From: Glaciimonas sp.
GTDB lineage: Bacteria; Pseudomonadota; Gammaproteobacteria; Burkholderiales; Burkholderiaceae_D
Length of the DNA: 64,000 bases
Reading direction: 5' to 3'
NCBI GenBank assembly: GCA_012927585.1
Contig: JABBOY010000022.1
Coordinates: forward strand, 124,001 to 188,000
This document shows, in pieces, positions 9,387 to 18,440 of this stretch (position 1 is its first letter; every line of letters begins with the position of its first letter). The notes below the pieces were generated by a model. That model was not told the origin of the DNA, searched no databases, and saw nothing but the letters and a program-made list of their open reading frames with translations. Both the position numbers and the translations under genes were made by a program.

Positions 9387-10649
9387 ATGACAGGCAAATC
9401 ACCGCCGGCCGCCGTTGGCTGGCATAGCTATCTCAATCGGCGCACGCTGATCTGCGTGTTCCTCGGCTTTAGCTCCGGCTTGCCGCTATTCATCCTACTT
9501 AGCCTGATGCAGGCCTGGCTGGCCAAATCGGGGCTGAACATCAAGACGCTCGGCTTGTTCGCGCTGGTGATGTTCCCCTACACATGGAAGTTCCTGTGGT
9601 CGCCGCTGATGGATCGCTACAGTTTCGGCTCGCTGGGCCGGCGCCGCAGCTGGATGGCATTCACGCAGACCGCGCTGTTCTTCGGCATCGGTGCGATGGG
9701 CATGCTCGACCCGCTGACGCAATTGCCGGCCATTGCCGCTGGCGCCGTGCTGGTGGCGTTCCTGTCGGCCAGCCAAGACATTGTGATCGATGCCTACCGG
9801 CGCGAAATTCTACCCGACAACGAGCAGGGATTGGGCAGCGCGGTGTATGTCAATGCCTACAAGGTAGCCGGCATGGTACCGGGCGCACTGTCGCTGATTC
9901 TGGCTGATTTGATGGCTTGGCAGCCGGTATTCTGGATCACTGCCGCCTTCATGTTGCCGGGCTTGGTCTGCACGCTGCTGATTCAAGAGCCAGTGGTATA
10001 TGGCACGCCGCCGAAAAACCTGCGCGAAGCGGTGCTGCTGCCGTTTCGCGAATTCATCCACCGCGACGGCTGGCGCGGCGCACTCTGGATACTCGGCTTC
10101 ATCTTCCTGTACAAGTTGGGCGACAGCATGGCCACTGCGCTGGCAACCAAATTCTATCTCGACCTCGGCTTTTCGATGACGCAGATTGGCGCAGTCGCTA
10201 AAACTACCGGATTTTGGGCCAGCATCGGCGGCGGCATCATCGGCGGCGTATGGATGGTACAACTCGGCATCAACCGTGGTTTGTGGGTTTTCGGTGTCGC
10301 GCAGGCAGTTGCGATTCTGGGCTTCGCCTGGCTGGCGCAGGCAGGGGCCAATGTCATCGTGCTGGCGGCCGTGATCGGTTTCGAGGCGTTCGGGGTCGGT
10401 CTCGGCACTGCAGCTTTCGTCGCCTACATCGCCAAGACCACCGATCCGCGCTACACCGCGACCCAGTTCGCATTGTTTACCAGTCTAGCCGCCGTGCCGC
10501 GTACTTTTATCAACGCCTCGGTCGGCTTCATCGTCAACGAGACCGGCTGGCTTTTGTTCTTCATCCTGTGTTTCGTGCTGGCGCTGCCCGGCATGTTGAT
10601 GCTGCCGCGCGTGGCGCCGTGGAACGGCGACCAGCCGAACCAGCCGTAA
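9387..10649 (+). CDS. ampG: AmpG-family muropeptide MFS transporter
   Basis: SYLNRRTLICVFLGFSSGLPLFILLSLMQAWL...SASQDIVIDAYRREIL; 12-TM-like. Confidence 0.88.
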   Translation: MTGKSPPAAVGWHSYLNRRTLICVFLGFSSGLPLFILLSLMQAWLAKSGLNIKTLGLFALVMFPYTWKFLWSPLMDRYSFGSLGRRRSWMAFTQTALFFGIGAMGMLDPLTQLPAIAAGAVLVAFLSASQDIVIDAYRREILPDNEQGLGSAVYVNAYKVAGMVPGALSLILADLMAWQPVFWITAAFMLPGLVCTLLIQEPVVYGTPPKNLREAVLLPFREFIHRDGWRGALWILGFIFLYKLGDSMATALATKFYLDLGFSMTQIGAVAKTTGFWASIGGGIIGGVWMVQLGINRGLWVFGVAQAVAILGFAWLAQAGANVIVLAAVIGFEAFGVGLGTAAFVAYIAKTTDPRYTATQFALFTSLAAVPRTFINASVGFIVNETGWLLFFILCFVLALPGMLMLPRVAPWNGDQPNQP

Positions 10650-10670
10650 TCCGGTCAACCATAAACAACA

Positions 10671-10731
10671 GGAGTATGTCAAATAACATACTGTCTACCG
10701 CACATAATTTGTACATAAGAAAAAATACAAC
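10671..10731 (+). repeat. 61-bp GGAGTAT/CGCAT/ATACTCC element, copy 3
   Basis: GGAGTAT-GTCAAATAACATACTGTCTAC-CGCAC-ATAATTTGTACATAAGAAAAA-ATACAAC; begins 22 bp after the ampG stop. Confidence 0.88.
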
Positions 10732-10998
10732 TTGTAGTATGTTTCCCTGTCAGCAAATTCTGAGTCTCCAGACTGGGCGTTTTTGCCGCTCATCCAACAT
10801 AGAACCGAAAAACTCTGCTGATGCGTAAATACGCCCAGAATCGGCAGACCCATATCTTTCGTGCCATATTGCAATATCTATATTTCCTCCATTAAAATAT
10901 TGTTATTATGAAAGATATTAAGCCCGCGTAGTGCATGGTCTACCGATATAGCCCAACCAGCGCTGAAACACAAGTTGATATAGAACACACCCAAGACG

Positions 10999-12261
10999 AT
11001 GAATACCTTCCAAAAGCGCACCGCTATCCGCATTGCTGCCGTCAGCGTTTTACTGGCAACTTTGGCCAGCCCCGTGGCATGGTTTGTCGCACGCGAAAGC
11101 GCGGAAGAAAGCATTGTTTCCCTGGCCATTGAAGAATCAGGCCGATTGCTGCATCACTTCGATGCAATCAATCTGGCCGGGCCGAATGCCGTTGAACATG
11201 CCTCCCTTGCGGCGAAAACTATTTCTGGCGGCTTGTTTGATATTGCTGAAATTTACGACCGCAGTGGCAGCAAGCTTGCCGAATCATTGACCAGAGAGGG
11301 CCATGCGGTTGAATCGTCGATACCCCGCCATGGCTCACCGAACTACACCGTGGCGTCATATCACAGCATCAAACTTCCTGCGGGGCTGTGGGTCTTGCGG
11401 GTTTTTGTACCCTTGCGCGATTCGGCCACAGATATGCGCTTGCCCATTACAGGCTATTTCGAGGGTGTGCGTATTGTGCCAACCTGGCAGCAAGAGCAAA
11501 TCTTCGCCAGCTCCCTGACCGTGGCGCTAATGGTCTGCCTGGCATCTTTGCTGTGCGGTGCGGCGCTGTATCCGGTCGTGATGCATCTGTCAGCGGACAA
11601 TGAACGCAAAGCGCGCGAGGTACTCGATTCCCATATTTCCATGATGGAAGCGCTCGGTCGGGCCATCGCCAAGCGTGACTCCGATACTGGTGCCCACAAT
11701 TATCGAGTCGCATGGATCGCCGCCAGCATTGCCGAGCGCATGGGCCTCAAGGGCAGTGCGATGCAAGCGCTGATTCTAGGCAGCTTTTTGCACGATGTGG
11801 GCAAAATCGGGATTCCCGATGCCATTCTGCTTAAGCCCGGCAAGCTCGACGATGCGGAATTCGTCATTATGCGCACCCACGTGGAACAGGGCGAGAGCAT
11901 TGTTAACGGCATCGGTTGGCTCAGTGGTGCCAGCGCAGTAGTAGCCGGCCATCACGAAAAATGGAACGGCTCCGGCTATCCGCGCAAACTCGCGGGCGAG
12001 GCGATACCGCTCGCGGCGCGTATTTTTGCCGTGGCCGATGTCTTTGATGCCCTTTGTTCAAAACGTCCCTACAAAGAGCCCATGGGCTTTGAGGCAACCA
12101 TGGCAATACTGGAGCAAGACACCGGGAGCCATTTCGATCCCTCGGTGATGGCGGTGTTCCGCACCATGGCGCTGCAGACTTTCAATCGCCTCGCCAATAT
12201 CAGCGAAAGCGATGCCCGACAACTCCTGGAAGACCGCGTGCGGCAGCACTTTGAACTCTAA
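10999..12261 (+). CDS. Membrane HD-GYP domain protein (putative c-di-GMP phosphodiesterase)
   Basis: N-terminal TM plus extracytoplasmic sensor-like region; HNYRVAWIA, HDVGKIGIPD, HHEKWNGSGYP motifs. Confidence 0.9.
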   Translation: MNTFQKRTAIRIAAVSVLLATLASPVAWFVARESAEESIVSLAIEESGRLLHHFDAINLAGPNAVEHASLAAKTISGGLFDIAEIYDRSGSKLAESLTREGHAVESSIPRHGSPNYTVASYHSIKLPAGLWVLRVFVPLRDSATDMRLPITGYFEGVRIVPTWQQEQIFASSLTVALMVCLASLLCGAALYPVVMHLSADNERKAREVLDSHISMMEALGRAIAKRDSDTGAHNYRVAWIAASIAERMGLKGSAMQALILGSFLHDVGKIGIPDAILLKPGKLDDAEFVIMRTHVEQGESIVNGIGWLSGASAVVAGHHEKWNGSGYPRKLAGEAIPLAARIFAVADVFDALCSKRPYKEPMGFEATMAILEQDTGSHFDPSVMAVFRTMALQTFNRLANISESDARQLLEDRVRQHFEL

Positions 12262-12542
12262 TTGGCGGTGCGCGTAGCCCAGGCTGCACGCCGCTATGTA
12301 CAACCAAGGCTTGGTCACGGTCTTTTTTCGACCAAGCTCCCGATCAACTTAAGCTGCTCCTGCTGGATTGCCAATAATTCACTCTACTGGCCTTCTCTGA
12401 ACTAATTAGCGATTAACTGAGGTTTCCAGGAAAATACGTATTTCCTTGGCGATTTACCGTAATTTTTGCCTTTTTTTGCACAATATTCAGGTTAAGATAG
12501 TGCTCAGAAAAACTATTTTTCCGATTCAACCAAGGAGCGAAA

Positions 12543-12791
12543 ATGCAAATAGAACACCATCCGTTGTCTGTAGAATTTCCAGAATTCAAGAATGAGATTC
12601 ACACATTAAAACTGGGCAACCCGCATTTTGCTAAATTGTTCGTTGAGTACGATGACACCGACAAGGCAATCAACCAGGCCGAGAATGGCGTAGAAAATCT
12701 GGCTGGCAATGCACTCGAAAATCTGAAAAAAGTACGCGTTACGCTGAAAGATCAACTGTTCCAATTGCTTCAGACTGAAGCCCAAGTTTAA
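12543..12791 (+). CDS. DUF465 (YdcH-like) small coiled-coil protein
   Basis: MQIEHHPLSVEFPEFKNEIHTLKLGNPHFAKLFVEYDDTDKAI; strong RBS (aaggagcg). Confidence 0.85.
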   Translation: MQIEHHPLSVEFPEFKNEIHTLKLGNPHFAKLFVEYDDTDKAINQAENGVENLAGNALENLKKVRVTLKDQLFQLLQTEAQV

Positions 12792-12872
12792 ATTAGGCTT
12801 TACGCGAAAACGGACATCTTTTCGCCAATTGGTTAACAAAATCAGTTGAAAATCTAAAAAAACAGAAAACAC

Positions 12873-12904
12873 AAGGGGAACCGAAAACGGTTCCCCTTTA
12901 TTTT
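12873..12904 (+). terminator. Rho-independent terminator
   Basis: AAGGGGAACCG-aaaa-CGGTTCCCCTT followed by T-rich tract. Confidence 0.88.
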
Positions 12905-13543
12905 GGGCCCGCTCTCAAATTAGTCTGAGTATAAGGCGGCGAATCATGTGGCGCCTCTGCTGAAATTCACGATGTCCTTGCATTCAAGCGCTCCCGTAGC
13001 CAATCCAGGCACCATTGCCGGCGGCTCCTTCTTGCCGGCGTTGGTTAAATCGCTCGGTGCCCAAATATCTTTGTGGCAAACCCACAAAATGGTGTGCAAT
13101 TTTACGGCTTGCTCGGACTTGCAGGCCGAATAGGTTCGACTTCGATTTGCGGCAGAGGCAATAGGCCGCCCCAACCTGCGGCGACAGACGCGATTGTTGG
13201 CGTAGTTTCAACTTGGATTCTTAATCGATTTTATTAACAACTTGCAAAAACCACTGGGCTTTTCCTTTGGCCGTTATTAAAGCCCATTTCTGGACGGATC
13301 ATTGTAAATAGCGGCTCTATCTGATTTGTATTGTGAAAATTGCGCAATGTTTATACGGATATTCCGCACTGATTTACTCGGCTATTGTTGCTCAATAGAA
13401 CCAAAACGCATAGTATCAAAATCGAATTTTTCATCATGGCCCTCACCAATGGCAAGGGCGAGAACTGCATTCCGAAAAATCAAACCTTTTTCGGGTTAGA
13501 GCCACATAGTCTGGCTTGACGTTTCACAATCAGGAGTACATGC

Positions 13544-14977
13544 ATGAGTAATCAATTGCGGCGCAAGGGGATTCCTGTCGCTTTGGCTTTGTTTGCCGGC
13601 GGCTTGCTGCTGTCGTGGTTCACCCACGGTACCGGAGTGGTTCACGATGACCCCAAACGTAACATCAGCATTCCCAAGCAACTGACTGTGCCGTTGCAGG
13701 TGCAGGCCGCTTACAACGATACCAACATGTTTTTCCGCTACCGCTGGCCGGCAGAAAAACCCGGCATTTTTCATGATGTAGTGAAGTTCGAAGACGGCAA
13801 GTGGATCACCAAGGGTAAGGGGGTTCCTGGCTCGGAACCAGACGGATTGCAGGAAGATCGGGTAGCGATGATGCTGGACGACGGCAGCGTGCCGGAGTTC
13901 GCCCGTTATGGCGGTTACTTGGCGATTGGCGCAGGGATTGACACCTTCACCAAGCATGCAAGCAAGGAAGAGGTGGAGGCGCACCCCCATTTGGGCAAAA
14001 AACTCAAAGGGGATGTTGTCACCAAATCGCTGCCTGAAACCCGCACCGACATCAATAATTGGGCTAGCGTACAGCCTGAAGAAATCCTCAAGGCACAACG
14101 GGAAGCCGGTTATTTCCTCGACCTGTGGCATTGGCGCGCTCACCGTTCCAATCCGATCAATATGTCGGATGATCAGGTGATTGCCGAAGGACGCCTCGGC
14201 GACGCTGGCAAGAGTTCAGCCGGCAGCAATTGGGATAGTGAGAAAAAGCAACCGAAGCTAATGTTCAATGCGACTGTTACCGGTTACAAAGCCCTGAAAT
14301 GGGATGACGTCAAGCAAGGGAAAATTTCTCAGGACTCCACATATTTCCTGCGCGAAGGCGAGGCGGTACCCTTTGATCCGGCTGCCGGCTGGGTTAATGG
14401 CGACACGTTGCCAAAGCGCACTCTGCGCACCCCAGAAGGCTCTATGGCCGATATTGCGGTGCAAGGCAAGGGCCGCTGGGCCGACGGCTACTGGGATGTC
14501 ACGCTGTCACGCAAGCTCAATACCGGCCATCCGCTGGATGACAAAATTCTCAAGGATCAAGGCGCTTATGCTGTCGCATTTGCCATCCATCGCAATGCCA
14601 CGGGCGGTCGCTGGCACTATGTTTCGTTGCCCGCTTCCCTCGGCCTGGGACGTTCCGGCGATATCGTGGCGCAACGTTTTGCAGGTGATGCTCCGCAATG
14701 GAAGGATAAATGGTCAGACGTCGAACTGTTCTACCCAGGTCAAGTCGACTGGCCGCAGCTCAACAGCAAAAAACATGCGGGCGCCGAGTTCATCCGCAAA
14801 GGTCAGCCTGTGACTACCCACCACAGCGTCGCCCAACTCAAGCACTACGGCATTGAAGCCGAGTTTGCCGACGAAATCCGCCGCCAGTGGCTGTGGACTC
14901 TTTTAGCCGGCATCGCTTTGATCGCCGCCTTCGGCATCGCCCTTAACCAGTTACTCAAACGCAACCCAGGAGTTTGA
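13544..14977 (+). CDS. Membrane-anchored ethylbenzene-dehydrogenase gamma-like haem-binding protein
   Basis: MSNQLRRKGIPVALALFAGGLLLSW...FFRYRWP...DRVAMMLDD...DLWHWRAHRSNP...GYWDVTLSRKLNTGHP...YAVAFAIHRNATGGRWHYVSLP; resembles the EbdC/DMSO-reductase-family haem-binding domain; TM helices at both ends; no CXXCH. Confidence 0.7.
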   Translation: MSNQLRRKGIPVALALFAGGLLLSWFTHGTGVVHDDPKRNISIPKQLTVPLQVQAAYNDTNMFFRYRWPAEKPGIFHDVVKFEDGKWITKGKGVPGSEPDGLQEDRVAMMLDDGSVPEFARYGGYLAIGAGIDTFTKHASKEEVEAHPHLGKKLKGDVVTKSLPETRTDINNWASVQPEEILKAQREAGYFLDLWHWRAHRSNPINMSDDQVIAEGRLGDAGKSSAGSNWDSEKKQPKLMFNATVTGYKALKWDDVKQGKISQDSTYFLREGEAVPFDPAAGWVNGDTLPKRTLRTPEGSMADIAVQGKGRWADGYWDVTLSRKLNTGHPLDDKILKDQGAYAVAFAIHRNATGGRWHYVSLPASLGLGRSGDIVAQRFAGDAPQWKDKWSDVELFYPGQVDWPQLNSKKHAGAEFIRKGQPVTTHHSVAQLKHYGIEAEFADEIRRQWLWTLLAGIALIAAFGIALNQLLKRNPGV

Positions 14978-15531
14978 CTATGGCCCCATATCACGTCTTA
15001 ATGGTGCACTTTCCGATCGCTTTGTGGATGACGGCCACACTGGCAATTTTGTATCGCTCTTTTTCTGACAGCCCATTGGCTAAATCGGTAGACCATGCGC
15101 TTGTGCCCCTACTCAGCATCAGCCTGATCTTCGGCATCACCGCGTTTTCCATTGGTCTCATGGTGTGGCCGTGGGAAACCATTTCCGCCTCAGCCCTCGG
15201 GCGCAACCACGTGCTGACTGCGAGTTGGACGTTGGCGTACTGGGCAATAATCCTGTTTGTGCGTTGGCGTCGTGGCGAAGCAGTGTGGAACGGCATGACG
15301 CGCTGGATCACGGCCGGATTGGCACTGCTGGGCAGCGCGCTGCTAGGCATTACCGGAACGCTCGGCGGTCATTTGGTAGGTATCTATACCGAAGTGTCCG
15401 TCGCATTGCGTTTATTGGGTTGGGATGTCTACACCACCTACTACGTGCCGAATATGACCTTGGCAGCCCTCGTCGTCACTGTCGTGCTGTTACTTGCAAT
15501 TGGATTTTCGAGCCGCAGCAAGCCACAGTAA
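14974..15531 (+). CDS. DUF2231-like multi-pass membrane protein, coupled to the upstream haem protein
   Basis: MAPYHVLMVHFPIALWMTATLAILYRSF...; 4-nt overlap with the upstream gene; several TM segments. Confidence 0.7.
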   Translation: MTMAPYHVLMVHFPIALWMTATLAILYRSFSDSPLAKSVDHALVPLLSISLIFGITAFSIGLMVWPWETISASALGRNHVLTASWTLAYWAIILFVRWRRGEAVWNGMTRWITAGLALLGSALLGITGTLGGHLVGIYTEVSVALRLLGWDVYTTYYVPNMTLAALVVTVVLLLAIGFSSRSKPQ

Positions 15532-15555
15532 GTCGCGGTAAGCTGTTGTAAAGAG

Positions 15556-15633
15556 AAATAAGTGTACCGTTTGGGCGGTTCTGGCGGGATGTTATGCTGC
15601 CAGGGTCGCCCCAAATGCGACACTTATTTTTTT
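15556..15633 (+). terminator. Long imperfect hairpin ending in T run (terminator or structured 3' RNA)
   Basis: aaataagtgtaccgtttgggcg ... cgccccaaatgcgacacttattttttt with inner CTGGC/GCCAG stem; lies between the DUF2231 gene and puuD. Confidence 0.65.
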
Positions 15634-15676
15634 ATGCTTTTTGGGGATTTGCGCTGGCAATTAAAAAGGAGAATCC

Positions 15677-16876
15677 ATGGAAACCTTGTTGCTGGCGTAT
15701 GGCGTCGAATGGCTGAACCTGATCGTGCGCTGGCTGCACTTGATTGTCGGCATTGCCTGGATCGGCGCTTCGTTTTATTTCGTCTGGCTCGATAACACAA
15801 TACGGCCACCCAAGCCGGGTTCCGAGCTGGCCGGCAAGGGTGTATCGGGTGAGTTGTGGGCGGTGCATGGCGGCGGCTTTTACAATCCGCAAAAATATTT
15901 GGTCGCGCCCAAGGAACTGCCGCCCGAGTTGCACTGGTTCAAGTGGGAAGCGTATTCGACCTGGTTGTCGGGCTTTGCGCTACTGGTCATCGTGTACTAC
16001 TGCAATGCGTCGGCGATGATGATCGACAAGTCGGTGGCCGATTTGGCAAACTGGCAGGCGGTCGGTATTGGCCTGTCCACGCTGGTGGTGGGCTGGGTTG
16101 TGTATGACTTATTGTGCCGATCAAAGTTGGGCCGGCATGATCTCTGGTTTGGCATCGTGATGTTTGTTTTGATTGTCGCTGCAGCGTATTTTCTGTCCCA
16201 GTTTCTGAGTGGACGCGCTGCGTATATCCATGTCGGCGCGATGATCGGCACCATGATGGTGGGCAATGTGCTGCTGCTGATCATCCCCGGCCAGCGCAAG
16301 ATGGTGGATGCGATGCTGGCCGGCAAGACGCCCGACGCCATCCACGGCCAGAAGGCCAAACAGCGTAGTGTGCACAATAATTATTTCACGCTGCCGGTGC
16401 TGTTCATCATGGTCAGCAACCATTACGCGATGACTTACAACCACGCCTACAACTGGCTGGTGCTGGCAGCGATCATGGCGGCCGGCGTGCTGATCCGGCA
16501 CTTCTTCAATTTGCGCCATAAGGGCCGCATCGAGTGGCGTTATCCGGCGGCGGGCGTCGCAATTCTACTGGCGGTTGCGGTGGCGATTGCACCGAGGCCG
16601 GTTGCACCGAGTTCCACCACTGCCGATTTTGGGCGCGTGCAAGCCATCGTTGGCCTGCGTTGCGCCGGTTGTCATGCTACGCAACCGAGCCAGCCGAGTT
16701 TTGCCGCCGCACCGGCTGGTGTGCTACTGGATACGCCGGAATCAATCCGCCAAAACGCTGCCAGAATTTATCTGCAAGCGGTGCAACTGAAAGCGATGCC
16801 GTTGGGAAATATGACCAACATCACCGACGAGGAGCGCGCTGCGCTGGGTAGCTGGTTCATCGGCGGCGCAAGATAA
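15677..16876 (+). CDS. puuD: Membrane-bound urate hydroxylase PuuD with C-terminal cytochrome c domain
   Basis: METLLLAYGVEWLNLIVRWLHLIVGIAWIGASFYFVWLDNTIRPP... plus C-terminal CAGCH haem motif. Confidence 0.92.
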   Translation: METLLLAYGVEWLNLIVRWLHLIVGIAWIGASFYFVWLDNTIRPPKPGSELAGKGVSGELWAVHGGGFYNPQKYLVAPKELPPELHWFKWEAYSTWLSGFALLVIVYYCNASAMMIDKSVADLANWQAVGIGLSTLVVGWVVYDLLCRSKLGRHDLWFGIVMFVLIVAAAYFLSQFLSGRAAYIHVGAMIGTMMVGNVLLLIIPGQRKMVDAMLAGKTPDAIHGQKAKQRSVHNNYFTLPVLFIMVSNHYAMTYNHAYNWLVLAAIMAAGVLIRHFFNLRHKGRIEWRYPAAGVAILLAVAVAIAPRPVAPSSTTADFGRVQAIVGLRCAGCHATQPSQPSFAAAPAGVLLDTPESIRQNAARIYLQAVQLKAMPLGNMTNITDEERAALGSWFIGGAR

Positions 16877-16879
16877 ATA

Positions 16880-16934
16880 AGTAGTGCAGGCCTCCGTGCC
16901 TGCAACCGATGCAGGCACGCAGGCCTGCACTACT
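16880..16934. repeat. REP-like palindrome
   Basis: AGTAGTGCAGGCCTCCGTGCCTGCA-accga-TGCAGGCACGCAGGCCTGCACTACT; 25-bp arms with one mismatch. Confidence 0.85.
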
Positions 16935-16961
16935 AAACCCACATTAACCTGAACACACGCG

Positions 16962-18209
16962 ATGACCGAAACCAATCTACACGCCCAACTTGCCGCCTGG
17001 ATCGACGCCCATTTCGACGAGGAAGTGGCGTTCCTGCAAGACATGATCCGGGTTCCGACCGATACGCCGCCGGGCAACAATGCGCCGCATGCCGAGATGG
17101 TGGCCGGCAAGCTCGCCACGCTTGGCTGGCATGCCGAAAAGTACCCGGTGCCCGAGAAACTGGTCAAGGATTACGGTCTGACCAGCATCACCAATCTGAT
17201 TGTTCGACGCCAATATGCGCAGCCGGGGCAGACGATTGCCTTGAATGCCCACGGCGATGTGGTGCCGCCGGGCGAAGGCTGGAGCAAGCCGCCCTACGGC
17301 GGGGTGATCGAGGATGGCCGCATTTACGGCCGCGCGGCGGCGGTATCCAAATCCGATTTTGCCACTTACGTGTTCGCTGCGCGCGCGCTGGAAGCACTGA
17401 GCGTCGCGCTGCATGTTGTGCTGAAAGGTGTGCTGGAATTGCATTTCACTTACGACGAAGAATTCGGCGGATTGCTCGGGCCGGGCTGGTTGCTGGAGCA
17501 TCAACTGACCAAGCCGGATTACGTGATCGCGGCCGGATTCAGCTACCAGATCGTGACCGCGCACAATGCTTGCCTGCAACTGGAAATCACCGTCCACGGC
17601 AAAGCCAGTCACGGCGCGATGCCGGAAACCGGCCATGACGCGCTGCAAGCCGCAACCGCCATTCTGCAAGCGATTTATGCGCAGTTGCCGGCGTTGCAAA
17701 ACATCCGCTCGGCCATTCCCGGCATCACGCATCCGACCATGCTGGTGGGTCAGATCGAAGGCGGCAGCAACACCAATGTGGTGCCCGGAAAAGTCGTTCT
17801 GAAAATGGACCGCCGCATGATTCCTGAAGAGAATCCGGCACAAGTGGAAGCGGCATTGCGCGCCTCGATCGAGAACGCGGTCGTCGGTTTGCCGGGCATC
17901 CGGGTTGAGATTCGGCGTTTGCTGCTGTCGCAAGCGCTGCGCCCTTTGCCCGGCCAGGAAAAGCTGGTCGACAGCTTGCGCAAGAATGCACAAGAAGTGC
18001 TGGGTGAGAATATCCCCGCAGTCGGCGTGCCGCTGTATGCGGATGCGCGCCTGTATGGCGAACACGGAATCCCAGTGGTTCTATACGGTGCCGGGCCGCG
18101 CACGGTGCCTGAATCCAACGCCAAGCAAGCCGATGAAAATTTGCTGTTGGAAGACTTGCGCAGCGCTACCAAAGTGGTGGCGCTGACCTTGCTGGATTTT
18201 TTATATTAA
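16962..18209 (+). CDS. M20-family metallopeptidase (ArgE/DapE-like)
   Basis: LNAHGDVVPPGEGWSKPPYGG...TYDEEFGGLLGPGWLL...HGKASHGAMPETGHDA. Confidence 0.85.
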   Translation: MTETNLHAQLAAWIDAHFDEEVAFLQDMIRVPTDTPPGNNAPHAEMVAGKLATLGWHAEKYPVPEKLVKDYGLTSITNLIVRRQYAQPGQTIALNAHGDVVPPGEGWSKPPYGGVIEDGRIYGRAAAVSKSDFATYVFAARALEALSVALHVVLKGVLELHFTYDEEFGGLLGPGWLLEHQLTKPDYVIAAGFSYQIVTAHNACLQLEITVHGKASHGAMPETGHDALQAATAILQAIYAQLPALQNIRSAIPGITHPTMLVGQIEGGSNTNVVPGKVVLKMDRRMIPEENPAQVEAALRASIENAVVGLPGIRVEIRRLLLSQALRPLPGQEKLVDSLRKNAQEVLGENIPAVGVPLYADARLYGEHGIPVVLYGAGPRTVPESNAKQADENLLLEDLRSATKVVALTLLDFLY

Positions 18210-18270
18210 GGGGTATTTTTAAAATAGTACTAATTACATGCGTGAAGTATGGTATTTGCGACGATACTCC
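18210..18270 (-). repeat. 61-bp GGAGTAT/CGCAT/ATACTCC element, copy 4
   Basis: Minus orientation: GGAGTAT-CGTCGCAAATACCATACTTCA-CGCAT-GTAATTAGTACTATTTTAAAA-ATACCCC; starts on the base after the M20 stop codon. Confidence 0.92.
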
Positions 18271-18287
18271 ATCAATACAATTTTCTT

Positions 18288-18358
18288 GTAGGTGCGAATT
18301 TATTCGCATTAATTAATGCACATGAAATAGTGCGGTGTGCGAATAAATTCGCACCTAC
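18288..18358. repeat. REP-like inverted repeat (GTAGGTGCGAATTTATTCGCA type)
   Basis: GTAGGTGCGAATTTATTCGCA ... TGCGAATAAATTCGCACCTAC: 21-bp perfect arms, 29-nt spacer. Confidence 0.9.
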
Positions 18359-18440
18359 GGGTTGCAAAAACGGCGTGGGTTTCACCCCCTACGAAGCCCT
18401 TTAAAATAGTGACTCTATTTTTGTCTCAAAATCCTTTCCC

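Noticed and set aside
12309-12337. GCTTGGTC...GACCAAGC hairpin after the HD-GYP gene as a terminator
   Set aside because: The T run lies in the loop rather than after the stem, so it does not fit a Rho-independent terminator.
12944-13211. Short ORFs 12944-13174 (-), 12948-13133 (+), 12984-13211 (-) as a small cytochrome-like gene
   Set aside because: No CXXCH or recognisable domain; competing frames on both strands; best treated as non-coding or decayed.
13260-13400. TTGCGCAATGTTTATAC stretch considered as another element copy
   Set aside because: CGCAA-to-ATAC spacing is ~8 nt, not 21, and no left end.
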